7,157 bases of DNA from Dehalococcoidales bacterium (GCA_016931015.1 JAFGFP010000056.1:1-7157), one strand, 5' to 3'; shown: positions 1 to 5,739, numbered from the stretch's first letter. Made by a program: numbers and translations. Notes: generated by a model not told the origin, from the sequence alone.

Positions 1-690
1 GGCGGCACCGATATCCTGGGCGAGTGGCTGGTGAACGCACTCGAGGAGCGGGGCTACGGCTCTGATAACCCCTGTACAATTGCCGAATTGTGGGGTATGC
101 GTGAGATGGCGACCGCCCAGCTGCGTAGCGAGGGCTTCCACAAGGTGATCGACCGCTACGATTGGATTACGGTGATACAGACCGCGGACACCAACTGGGC
201 GGAAGAGCAGACCGCGACCATCACCGCCGACACGGTTATGGCCCATCCTGAAATCGTGGCTCTCTTCCATCATGGCTGCGGTGGCGCCGGCATGGTCCCC
301 GGGCTTGAGTCAATTGGTTTGCTCCTGCCCCTGGACGACCCGGAGCATATCATAATCGCTTCTAACGATGCCGAGATTGCCATGTGGGATTCCATAAAGG
401 ACGGCGTGGCTGATACCTGCTCGTCGCACGGCGGCGTGGAGCCGACCGATGTCTGCCTCCAGGTAGCCATGACCAACGTCATCCTGGGTCAGCCGGTGGA
501 GAGCTTCTACCAGTGCCCCTTCCTCATGATTGACGCCAACAACATCGACACCATTCAGATCGGCGGCGTGCCGCCGTATCCTGGATTGCCGAGGGGTAGG
601 TGGGATACCTGGGTGCCTTGTGATCCTGAGGAGGCCTACGGGTTCCCGCAGCCCAGCCTTGAGATGAGGGAGCTGTACCAGGGCTACTAA
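1..690 (+). CDS. Sugar-type ABC transporter substrate-binding protein, C-terminal part (5' end outside window)
   Basis: The reading frame is open from base 1 (frame starting GGTDILGEW) to a TAA at 688-690, giving 229 codons. A GTG at 31 is an internal codon, not a start, because the frame continues upstream with protein-like sequence. The fragment has the pattern of the C-terminal lobe of type I periplasmic binding proteins (ribose/autoinducer-2 class, Peripla_BP_4): a GF segment near residue 45, a W..EQ..T helix, then AHPEIVALF (the usual 'HPDIDAIF' step), a glycine-rich segment followed by a helix, IIIASNDAEIAMWDSIKDG (the usual 'VVGFDG...AIKDG' step) and a helix ending in ILGQPV. Proteins of this family bind a sugar or similar ligand outside the membrane and hand it to an ABC permease. 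The ligand cannot be told. About six cysteines are unusual for an exported binding protein. Permease and ATPase genes are not in the window and may lie upstream. Family assignment is from pattern memory, not a search. Confidence 0.75.
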   Translation, partial: GGTDILGEWLVNALEERGYGSDNPCTIAELWGMREMATAQLRSEGFHKVIDRYDWITVIQTADTNWAEEQTATITADTVMAHPEIVALFHHGCGGAGMVPGLESIGLLLPLDDPEHIIIASNDAEIAMWDSIKDGVADTCSSHGGVEPTDVCLQVAMTNVILGQPVESFYQCPFLMIDANNIDTIQIGGVPPYPGLPRGRWDTWVPCDPEEAYGFPQPSLEMRELYQGY

Positions 691-721
691 TACGTCCTTA
701 AGACAGCGGAGTGATGTGAGA

Positions 722-741
722 GACTACTTTATTTGGTAGTC
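722..741. repeat. Short hairpin downstream of the transporter gene
   Basis: GACTAC at 722-727 pairs with GTAGTC at 736-741 around an 8-base AT-rich loop. It lies 31 bases after the stop codon and just ahead of the longer hairpin at 750-801. Six base pairs could arise by chance. It may form a tandem stem-loop with the next one at the 3' end of the transporter mRNA. Confidence 0.35.
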
Positions 742-749
742 GGAGGGAA

Positions 750-801
750 AGGGCTACTGAGAGCCGGGCGTGATATGAAGCGGCCGGCTCTCAGTAGCCC
801 T
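750..801. repeat. Perfect 18-bp inverted repeat (stem-loop), possible transcript end
   Basis: Bases 750-767 (AGGGCTACTGAGAGCCGG) are the exact reverse complement of 784-801, with a 16-base loop between them. There are no mismatches. It sits in the gap between the binding-protein gene and the dehydrogenase gene, with no reading frame over it. The 3' side runs into TGAGTTTATC, not a clear T-run, so it is not a textbook intrinsic terminator. It could protect the 3' end of the upstream mRNA, weaken read-through, or be a dispersed palindromic repeat. The structure is certain from sequence; the role is inferred. Confidence 0.8.
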
Positions 802-861
802 GAGTTTATCGTAGTGTGGTCAGTCTGGGTGAGGGTATGGACCAAAAATTCTGTGCGAGAC

Positions 862-870
862 AAGGAGGTG
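862..870 (+). promoter_or_regulatory. Strong ribosome binding site fixing the GTG start of the dehydrogenase
   Basis: AAGGAGGTG is a near-complete match to the anti-Shine-Dalgarno partner. Its GGAGG core (864-868) ends six bases before the GTG at 875, an ideal spacing, so the GTG is the true start. Confidence 0.85.
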
Positions 871-874
871 AAAA

Positions 875-1660
875 GTGGGCAGACTGGATAACAAGGTAGC
901 CATTATCACCGGCGCTGGTATGGGGATGGGTCAGGCGGGGGCGCTGCTGTTTGCCCGGGAGGGGGCTAAGATAGTGGTCGTTGACTGGGACGCCGCGGCG
1001 GGTGAAGAGACGGTAAAGATGATTAAGGATAGCGGCGGGGAAGCCATCTTCGTTAAGGCTGACGTTTCCAAGGCTAAGGACGTTGAGAACGCGGTCAAGA
1101 AAACCATTGAGAAGTACGGCAAGCTGAATATAATGTACAACAACGCGGCGATTATCGGCCGGCCCGCCTTTACCGAGGACGTTACCGAAGAGGAGTGGGA
1201 TAAGGTCATGTCCGTAAACCTGAAGGGCGTCTGGCTGGGCATGAAGTATGCCATTCCCGAGATGCTGAAGGGGGGAGGGGGCACCATCATCAACACTGCC
1301 TCCCAGTGCGGCGAGCGGGCGACGCGTAACCTGAGCCCCTACTGCACCACCAAGGGCGGGGTGCTCGCTCTGACCCGGATAACGGCTATGGAGCTGGCTA
1401 AGAAGAACATCCGGGTGAATGCGCTCAATCCGGGTATCATCGCCACCCCGATGGCGCTGAAATCACCCCCCGAGGAGGTGAAGGCCTTCGAGGCGATAAT
1501 CCCCCAGGGGCGGCTCGGTAAGCCGGAGGAAGTAGCCTATGCGGCCTTGTTCCTGGCTTCGGATGAGTCGTCCCACGTCACCGGCCATGCCCTGGTGGTT
1601 GACGGCGGCATCGAGATTGATAATCACCAGGTGATAAAGCCCGTGCCCCTGAAGAAATAA
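875..1660 (+). CDS. Short-chain dehydrogenase/reductase (classical SDR, NAD-type)
   Basis: A complete 261-residue protein, the usual length for classical SDR enzymes, which oxidise alcohols or reduce ketones with NAD(P) in the cytoplasm. All signature parts are present: the Rossmann glycine motif TGAGMGMG at residues 12-19, an acidic Asp37 at the end of the second strand (VVVD, suggesting NAD rather than NADP), ADV at 62-64, NNAA at 89-92 (the common form is NNAG), and the catalytic set Asn115, Ser143, Tyr156, Lys160 (YCTTK). NPG at 185-187 and the VDGG signature near the C-terminus also fit. The substrate cannot be told; many such proteins are named FabG-like or glucose/3-hydroxyacyl dehydrogenases without proof. 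About 15 residues follow the usual end (ending PVPLKK), a modest extension. It follows a transporter gene but is separated by 184 bases and a strong hairpin, so it is probably transcribed on its own. Confidence 0.93.
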   Translation: MGRLDNKVAIITGAGMGMGQAGALLFAREGAKIVVVDWDAAAGEETVKMIKDSGGEAIFVKADVSKAKDVENAVKKTIEKYGKLNIMYNNAAIIGRPAFTEDVTEEEWDKVMSVNLKGVWLGMKYAIPEMLKGGGGTIINTASQCGERATRNLSPYCTTKGGVLALTRITAMELAKKNIRVNALNPGIIATPMALKSPPEEVKAFEAIIPQGRLGKPEEVAYAALFLASDESSHVTGHALVVDGGIEIDNHQVIKPVPLKK

Positions 1661-1719
1661 TAGCGTTACGGTTTGCCTTAGCATAATACCCGGCGCGGTG
1701 AGCCTGTTAGGGGATATGT

Positions 1720-1785
1720 AATCCGTAGGCGGCTTTTCCGGCTGGCCCGTAGTGTTCGGGGCGGGCGGGTAGTTGTTTACGGATT
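1720..1785 (+). promoter_or_regulatory. Possible folded leader upstream of the repeat-protein gene
   Basis: AATCCGTA at 1720-1727 is the exact reverse complement of TACGGATT at 1778-1785. The enclosed stretch is GC-rich and can form an inner stem (GCCCG 1745-1749 with CGGGC 1762-1766). The outer 3' arm runs into a T-rich stretch (TTTTCATTTT) just before the ribosome binding site. This could be an attenuator-like or terminator-like leader, but it matches no riboswitch class I recognise, and an 8-bp arm at this distance may be chance. Confidence 0.25.
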
Positions 1786-1804
1786 TTCATTTTGGAGGGT
1801 GGCT

Positions 1805-1811
1805 GGAGAGG
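1805..1811 (+). promoter_or_regulatory. Ribosome binding site choosing the ATG at 1822
   Basis: GGAGAGG lies ten bases before the ATG at 1822. That ATG begins a clean signal peptide. The longer in-frame TTG start at 1792 would put ten non-hydrophobic residues ahead of the signal peptide and would cover this site, so the ATG is preferred. Confidence 0.65.
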
Positions 1812-1821
1812 TGATTTCGGG

Positions 1822-3000
1822 ATGAAAAAGCTCGGTGCGGTTTTGGCTGTCGCCGTGGTTCTCGGCCTGCTTTCGGGCCGGCCCGCCTTCAGCCAGCAGG
1901 GCGTTTTTGAGTTGGCTGAGTCTAATCTGCCCTCAGATAGTTACTGGAGTTGGGATGTGGCCCTGGGGAATGTGGATGGCGACGGTGACCTGGATATCGT
2001 CTTCGCCAACGAAGGGCAGAACGGGCTCTATCTTAACGATGGCACCGGGGTTTTCACCGGGGCTGCGGCCAACCTCCCCGGGAATGAGATGGTGAGCTGG
2101 GGGCTGGCCCTGGGGGATGTGGACGGCGACGGCGACCTGGACGCCATCTTTGCCAATACCCACCAGAACGAGCTTTACCTCAACGATGGCTCCGGGCTGT
2201 TTCGCGACGTCACCGCGACCAGTCTCCCCGAGGATGATGACGACAGCCGGGATGTGGCGCTGGGGGACGTGGACGGCGACGGCGACCTGGATGCCATCTT
2301 CGCCACCCGCCTGAGCTATAACCGGCTCTACCTCAATGACGGTTCCGGGGTGTTTCAGGATGCTTCTCTCATCCAGTTCCCCGGGGATGGCGGTAATACC
2401 CGCGGCCTGGTTATGGGCGACGTGGACGGCGATAGCGACCTGGACGTCGTTTTTGCCAACAAGGACTGGCAGAACCGGCTCTATCTCAATGACGGCAGCG
2501 GGGTTTTTAGCGACTTTACCCTGACCAACCTCCCCGAGGACTATGACAACACCCGGCGCCTGGCTCTGGGTGACCTGGACGGCGACGGCGATTCGGATAT
2601 CGTCTTTGCCAACCGCCGCATCCGGAACCGGCTCTATCTCAACGACGGCTCGGGGGTTTTTCAGGATGCCACCGCCCTCAGCTTGCCCACCCATGAAGAC
2701 TGGAGTCTGGACGTCGCCCTGGGGGATATTGACGGTGACGGCGACCAGGACATCGTCTTCGCCAACTTTAACGAGCAGAACAAGGTCTATCTCAACGATG
2801 GCTCGGGCGTCTTCGAGGACGGCACCGAAACTCACCTGCCCGTCGATAGCGATAGCAGCCTGGGGGTGGCCCTGGGTGATGTGGACGGCGACGGCGATTT
2901 AGATATCATCTTTGCCACCAGCAGGGAGAACCGGCTCTACATAAACAAGGGCGAGCGCTCAAGCCCCTTTGGGTTGGTGAGCTGTGGGGGGCATCACTAG
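1822..3000 (+). CDS. Secreted FG-GAP/VCBS repeat protein, probable seven-bladed calcium-binding beta-propeller
   Basis: The 392-residue protein starts with a signal peptide (two lysines, a hydrophobic run of about 15 residues, then AFS before QQG; cleavage likely after Ser24). The rest is seven repeats of 49-51 residues, each with a calcium-loop motif of the type DVDGDGDLD, then (I/V)FAN, a short variable stretch, RLYLNDGSGVF, and LPEDxDxS. These are FG-GAP/VCBS repeats as in integrin alpha-chain propellers and bacterial surface proteins. Variants: repeat 1 begins NVDGDGDLD, repeat 4 has DGDSD, repeat 5 DGDSDI and repeat 6 DGDQD. The N-terminal GVFELAESNLPSD segment supplies the half-unit missing after the last repeat, so the chain can close as seven blades. 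No membrane anchor, dockerin or sorting signal follows; the tail ends SCGGHH. The protein should act outside the cytoplasmic membrane in binding or adhesion; no enzymatic motif is seen. Conserved repeats with many synonymous differences suggest selection on the protein. Confidence 0.9.
   Translation: MKKLGAVLAVAVVLGLLSGRPAFSQQGVFELAESNLPSDSYWSWDVALGNVDGDGDLDIVFANEGQNGLYLNDGTGVFTGAAANLPGNEMVSWGLALGDVDGDGDLDAIFANTHQNELYLNDGSGLFRDVTATSLPEDDDDSRDVALGDVDGDGDLDAIFATRLSYNRLYLNDGSGVFQDASLIQFPGDGGNTRGLVMGDVDGDSDLDVVFANKDWQNRLYLNDGSGVFSDFTLTNLPEDYDNTRRLALGDLDGDGDSDIVFANRRIRNRLYLNDGSGVFQDATALSLPTHEDWSLDVALGDIDGDGDQDIVFANFNEQNKVYLNDGSGVFEDGTETHLPVDSDSSLGVALGDVDGDGDLDIIFATSRENRLYINKGERSSPFGLVSCGGHH
1957..2952 (+). 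repeat. Seven tandem coding repeats of about 150 bp (FG-GAP units)
   Basis: Unit starts, taken at the V/L-A-L-G-D step, are 1957, 2104, 2254, 2407, 2560, 2713 and 2866, so the period is 147, 150, then 153 bases four times. All changes of length are whole codons. Most inter-unit differences at the DNA level in the calcium loop are synonymous. The last unit stops after RLYINKG, about halfway through. Confidence 0.92.
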
Positions 3001-3088
3001 GCGGGATCATCAGTAACCTTATTTAGGAATTCGAAAACTAGCTCAAGCGTCCTAATACGTCAGAAGTCCCATCCTCTCTTGATTTTTT

Positions 3089-3125
3089 TAGCTTCTAGCG
3101 CTGTCGGTATGATATCTAGCTTCTA
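3089..3125. repeat. 9-bp direct repeat at the end of the minus-strand gene
   Basis: TAGCTTCTA occurs at 3089-3097 and again at 3117-3125, 28 bases apart, the second copy overlapping the stop codon of the small minus-strand gene. The rest of the gap 3001-3122 is AT-rich and holds a run of seven T at 3083-3089, but no convincing hairpin precedes it. No gene is seen in this gap. Confidence 0.4.
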
Positions 3126-3503
3126 ATTATCGAATTCTTTACTAACCAATTCTTTCGGAACCCATAACGCTTGTTTCTCGTATTCCCCTTCCAATATCCT
3201 AACCTTTAGCAGATAGTCATGATGGTCGATAACGAGGACTTCAGTCCCGATCTTTACACTAAAGGCCCGTCCTTCATCATATATCATCTCAACCCCAATC
3301 TCGTCGTTAGCATACCGCGCAGCTAAAAGTTCATCGAAAGAATCTTCATCAATTGTCATTGCTACAGTGTTGTATCCAGGTTCATCAGTATATATATAGC
3401 CCTTTTCCCCTATCCAAGGGTAACTAAGGCTATTGTTGCAAGCCGGGCAAAAGATAGTTATTGCTATAACGAATATCGAAGTGATTAAGGCTGCTCTTTT
3501 CAT
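3123..3503 (-). CDS. Small exported, probably lipid-anchored protein with SH3-like C-terminal part (hypothetical)
   Basis: The 126-residue protein reads from an ATG (3501-3503) preceded by AAGGAGA (minus-strand complement of 3509-3515) at a good distance. The N-terminus MKR plus a hydrophobic stretch to residue 18 is a signal peptide. Cys22 in the sequence CPAC may be the lipidated cysteine, though the lipobox is atypical (Cys at -3, Pro at -2). Residues 84-122 (ending GEYEKQALWVPKELV) resemble an SH3-like fold of the 'vRil.GeyeG..gWVP.e.v' kind; this is a loose resemblance. The central part (25-83) I do not recognise. The gene is clearly AT-richer than its neighbours: I counted 21 G/C in the 60 bases 3121-3180, against 37 of 60 at 4801-4860. 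It sits 49 bases downstream of tRNA-Pro on the same strand and may be read from the tRNA promoter. Function unknown; likely acquired or fast-evolving. Confidence 0.7.
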   Translation of the reverse strand: MKRAALITSIFVIAITIFCPACNNSLSYPWIGEKGYIYTDEPGYNTVAMTIDEDSFDELLAARYANDEIGVEMIYDEGRAFSVKIGTEVLVIDHHDYLLKVRILEGEYEKQALWVPKELVSKEFDN

Positions 3504-3552
3504 TCCAGTCTCCTTGCCATTTGAATTACCGGCACGGAGTTGGGTTGGAAAA

Positions 3553-3626
3553 TCGGGGTGGTCGGATTCGAACCGACGACCACCTGAACCCCATTCAGGT
3601 GCGCTACCAGGCTGCGCTACACCCCG
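3553..3626 (-). tRNA. tRNA-Pro, anticodon GGG
   Basis: The minus strand folds into a full 74-base cloverleaf. The acceptor stem CGGGGTG pairs with CACCCCG (7 bp); the D stem is GCGC/GCGC with an AGCCTGGTA loop; the anticodon stem CCTGA pairs with TCAGG around loop ATGGGGT (anticodon GGG at 3590-3592); the T stem GTCGG pairs with CCGAC around TTCGAAT; the discriminator base is A. The 3' CCA is not encoded (next bases are TTT), so it must be added by a nucleotidyltransferase. It reads CCC and, by wobble, CCU proline codons; CCC is common in the neighbouring genes. Confidence 0.97.
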
Positions 3627-3644
3627 ACTTATCCTAGCCCCTAG

Positions 3645-3673
3645 ATATTAGCATAACCTATTTTCGCGGGCAA
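3645..3673 (-). promoter_or_regulatory. Sigma-70-type promoter of tRNA-Pro
   Basis: On the minus strand TTGCCC (complement of 3668-3673) is followed after exactly 17 bases by TAATAT (complement of 3645-3650). Transcription should begin near 3638, about a dozen bases before the mature tRNA 5' end at 3626. Confidence 0.65.
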
Positions 3674-3717
3674 GCCCTGAGGCTGGGGCGGGTTCTGGCG
3701 TTTGGGATAGCCGGGTC

Positions 3718-3745
3718 GTGACGGATTTGGCTAATCTGTTATAAT
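3718..3745 (+). promoter_or_regulatory. Probable promoter of the DUF4429-like/SHOCT gene
   Basis: A perfect TATAAT lies at 3740-3745. GTGACG at 3718-3723 (four of six against TTGACA) is 16 bases upstream. The start would be near 3752, giving a leader of about 36 bases with GGGGAG (3777-3782) ahead of the ATG at 3788. Confidence 0.6.
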
Positions 3746-3787
3746 ATATAAGACGGAACATAATTAGGTGTTTTACGGGGAGACGCC

Positions 3788-4360
3788 ATGGGACTCAACC
3801 CCGAAGATAGCCAGAGATACATCGAGGAGTTTGCCGCCTCAATCGAGCAGGGACGCCGGCTGGTGCAGGGTAAGGGGCAGGTCGTCGGCCCCATCCTGAT
3901 GAGAGCGGAGGGCATTAACGCCAACCTGCTCCTCCTGGAAGACCGGGTTCGCATCCAACGCCGGGAGGAGAAGACCTTCCCGAACCAGGGCTTCCGGGGT
4001 AGCCGGGACATACTGCTTTCCCAGATTAGCTCGATACAGATAAAAAAGGCGACCACCATGGGCAGCGGCTTTATCCAGTTCCAGCTGTCCGGCAGAAACG
4101 AGACCGGAAACCACGGTAGTGCCGCCCGCGACGATACCACGGTGATGTTTAAGGGCGCCCGTCAGGTGGAGTTCGATAACATCAAGGCGGCCATAGAGAT
4201 GAAGATGGCTACCGCACGGACGGTAGTCGCCCGGCCCCAGCCGCCGCCGCGTACCGCATCGTATATCGAGGAACTGGAGCAGCTGGCCTCGCTGCGGGAT
4301 AGAGGCATCATCACCGAGGACGAGTTCGCCGCCAAGAAGCGCCAGATACTGGGGATATGA
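3788..4360 (+). CDS. DUF4429-like (PH-like) domain and SHOCT domain protein
   Basis: The 190-residue cytoplasmic protein has no signal peptide or membrane segment. Residues 1-30 form a charged helix. Residues 31-137 resemble the DUF4429/bacterial PH-like fold: GPILMRAEGINANLLLLEDRV, RGSRDILLSQISSIQIKKA, GSGFIQFQLSG, DDTTVMFKGARQVEFDNIKAAIE, with a strand-rich pattern and a closing helix. A proline-rich linker (about 144-158) leads to a C-terminal SHOCT domain at 159-190 (YIEELEQLASLRDRGIITEDEF, then AAKKRQILG), a short helical-hairpin motif common at bacterial protein ends and thought to mediate oligomerisation. Proteins of this layout are widespread in Actinobacteria and Chloroflexota; no function is established. 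The ATG has a good ribosome binding site and its own promoter, and no partner gene is in the same transcript with certainty. I am confident of SHOCT, less of DUF4429. Confidence 0.85.
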   Translation: MGLNPEDSQRYIEEFAASIEQGRRLVQGKGQVVGPILMRAEGINANLLLLEDRVRIQRREEKTFPNQGFRGSRDILLSQISSIQIKKATTMGSGFIQFQLSGRNETGNHGSAARDDTTVMFKGARQVEFDNIKAAIEMKMATARTVVARPQPPPRTASYIEELEQLASLRDRGIITEDEFAAKKRQILGI

Positions 4361-4434
4361 GCCCCGGTGTCGTTTAGCTTGCCGGCTTTAAGCCAGTTTC
4401 CCGCCTTCGTCGGTTGCCCGGCAACATGCTTTCT

Positions 4435-4464
4435 TTGGAATCGGGAGACGGAATCTGCTATTAT
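4435..4464 (+). promoter_or_regulatory. Probable promoter of peptide deformylase
   Basis: TTGGAA at 4435-4440 and TATTAT at 4459-4464 are separated by 18 bases. The start would fall near 4471, about 30 bases ahead of the GTG start, and the ribosome binding site AGAGGGGAG (4486-4494) lies between them. Confidence 0.55.
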
Positions 4465-4502
4465 GTGGGGTGGACTATCATCGGTAGAGGGGAGTTACGG
4501 TC

Positions 4503-5000
4503 GTGGCAGTTCGTGAGATATGCCGCCTGCCGGGCGACCAGGTCCTGAGGCAGAAGGCAAAGAGGGTGCCCGCGGTGGACGGCTCGATTCAGAGCCTGAT
4601 CGACGATATGGTGGAGACCATGCGGCAGCGGGATGGTGTCGGGCTGGCGGCGCCTCAGATTGGCGTTTCGCTGCGGGTGGTGGTGGTTCAACTGCCGGAC
4701 GAAGCGGAGCCGCTGGTGCTGGTTAACCCGGAGATTGTCAAGCGCAGCGGCCAGCGTGAGGTGGTGGAGGCTTGCCTCAGCGTGCCCGGCTATGCCGGCG
4801 ATATCAAGCGCTCGGTCTCGGTTACCGTTAAGGGCTGGGACCGGCGGGGGAAATCGGTCCGGATTAAGGCCACCGGGCTTAAGGCCCAGGCGCTGGAGCA
4901 TGAGCTCGACCACCTCAACGGAGTCCTCTTTATCGACCACGTCGAGAGTCCGGACGGGCTGCATCGGGTGGGCACCGAAGCCGAGGCCGATGGTATGTAG
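4503..5000 (+). CDS. def: Peptide deformylase
   Basis: The 165-residue enzyme removes the formyl group from the N-terminal methionine of new proteins at the ribosome, using a bound metal ion (usually Fe2+). All three family motifs are present: GVGLAAPQ at residues 45-52 (Gln52 helps hold the transition state), EACLSVP at 89-95 with metal ligand Cys91, and HELDHLNG at 133-140 with ligands His133 and His137 and catalytic Glu134. The second motif has Ala90 where most deformylases have Gly (EGCLS), a variant in the active-site strand. Length is typical of the short bacterial type. The GTG start is supported by AGAGGGGAG eight bases upstream. The neighbour 87 bases downstream is the HAD phosphatase gene on the same strand, so co-transcription is possible; the usual partner fmt is not in the window. 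Confidence 0.97.
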   Translation: MAVREICRLPGDQVLRQKAKRVPAVDGSIQSLIDDMVETMRQRDGVGLAAPQIGVSLRVVVVQLPDEAEPLVLVNPEIVKRSGQREVVEACLSVPGYAGDIKRSVSVTVKGWDRRGKSVRIKATGLKAQALEHELDHLNGVLFIDHVESPDGLHRVGTEAEADGM

Positions 5001-5087
5001 GCGGCCGGTCGTTTTGCCGCTTTTCCTGACGGTGTTCTGCTGTCGGGGCTGGCTTATATCTTAAGAGAAAGAGTTACCAATATAGCT

Positions 5088-5726
5088 GTGAAGACCGTTT
5101 TTCAGTGTGATTTCGATGGCACCATTACCCCGGAGGACGTCAGCTTTATGATACTGGATGCCTTCGGCAAGCGGGACTGGCGTCAGATACTGGCGCAGTA
5201 CAAAGAGGGTAAAATAACCATTGCCCAGTTTAACCGGCGGGCCTTCACCGCGGTGAAGGCCGATGAGGAGACCCTGGTCAGATTCGTGAAAGAACGGGCC
5301 CGGGTGCGCCCCGGCTTTCGGGACTTAATCTCTTACTGTCGGCAGCGCGGCTTCAGGTTTGTCGTCGTCAGTAACGGGCTCGATTTCTACATTAAGACCG
5401 TCTTAAGCTGCCTCGACGCTTGTGACATCGAGGTCTTTGCCGCCCGTACCGGCTTCGGGAGCGACGGTATCGAAGCCCAGTATCTGGGGCCCAGCGGGGA
5501 GCCGCTGGAGGACAGGTTTAAGGAGTCCTATCTCAGGTCGTTTCAGGAGAGCGGCTGCCGGGTGATATACGCCGGTAACGGTTTTTCCGATATCGCTCCG
5601 GCAAGTAAGGCTTACCACGTTTTCGCTACCGGCGAGCTACTCAGCGCCTGTAAAGAGAAAAGTATTAATTGTACCCCATTTAACGACCTTAAGGAAATTG
5701 TGACCGGTCTGGAGTCTCTCACCTAG
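5088..5726 (+). CDS. HAD-family phosphatase, MtnX-like
   Basis: The 212-residue cytoplasmic enzyme belongs to the haloacid dehalogenase superfamily, near MtnX and phosphoserine phosphatase. Motif I DFDGTIT has the nucleophile Asp8 and acid/base Asp10; motif II is VVSNG (Ser95); Lys145 is a candidate motif III lysine; motif IV is GNGFSDIAPA at 163-172 with Asp168, the first Asp commonly seen (GDG) being Asn164 here. The helical cap (about 17-70, including the KEGKITIAQFNRRAF step) and the ending CTPFNDLKEIV match MtnX, which dephosphorylates 2-hydroxy-3-keto-5-methylthiopentenyl-1-phosphate in methionine salvage. No other salvage gene is in the window, so the substrate is uncertain and no symbol is given. 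The GTG start has only a weak purine-rich site (AAGAGAAAGAG, about 14 bases upstream); no better in-frame start is seen. The end abuts a BKACE remnant. Confidence 0.85.
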   Translation: MKTVFQCDFDGTITPEDVSFMILDAFGKRDWRQILAQYKEGKITIAQFNRRAFTAVKADEETLVRFVKERARVRPGFRDLISYCRQRGFRFVVVSNGLDFYIKTVLSCLDACDIEVFAARTGFGSDGIEAQYLGPSGEPLEDRFKESYLRSFQESGCRVIYAGNGFSDIAPASKAYHVFATGELLSACKEKSINCTPFNDLKEIVTGLESLT

Positions 5727-5739
5727 CCCCGTCGCTCTT

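Noticed and set aside
1792..1821. Upstream TTG start for the repeat protein
   Set aside because: It adds ten residues before a normal signal peptide and covers the ribosome binding site that serves the ATG at 1822.
1933..2835. Long 300-codon minus-strand frame opposite the repeat protein
   Set aside because: It mirrors the FG-GAP repeats on the other strand; the + strand protein has a signal peptide, ribosome binding site and known motifs. The smaller + frames at 1835-2095, 2117-2314, 2336-2524 and 2543-2902 are also shadows.
1957..2952. Regular repeats as a CRISPR-like array
   Set aside because: The period is about 150 bp, every unit is in frame and encodes the same calcium-loop motif, and there are no short identical repeats with unique spacers.
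3052..3061. CTAATACGTC also found at 687-696, both times downstream of a gene
   Set aside because: Repeated 10-mers are expected by chance in a 7-kb sequence, and the flanks are unrelated.
3081..3090. Run of seven T as a terminator for the repeat-protein gene
   Set aside because: No convincing stem lies directly before it.
3433..3651. 72-codon + strand frame over the tRNA
   Set aside because: The translation (SDSNRRPPEPHSGALPGC) is the typical false product of reading the opposite strand of a tRNA gene.
4413..4425. GTTGC-CCG-GCAAC hairpin after the SHOCT gene
   Set aside because: The stem is only 5 bp and is not followed directly by a T-run, so it is not a credible terminator.
4461..4964. 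Minus-strand frame of 167 codons opposite peptide deformylase
   Set aside because: Deformylase motifs on the + strand are complete; the minus frame is Leu/Arg/His-rich without recognisable features. The + frames at 4520-4726 and 4633-5064 are shadows too.
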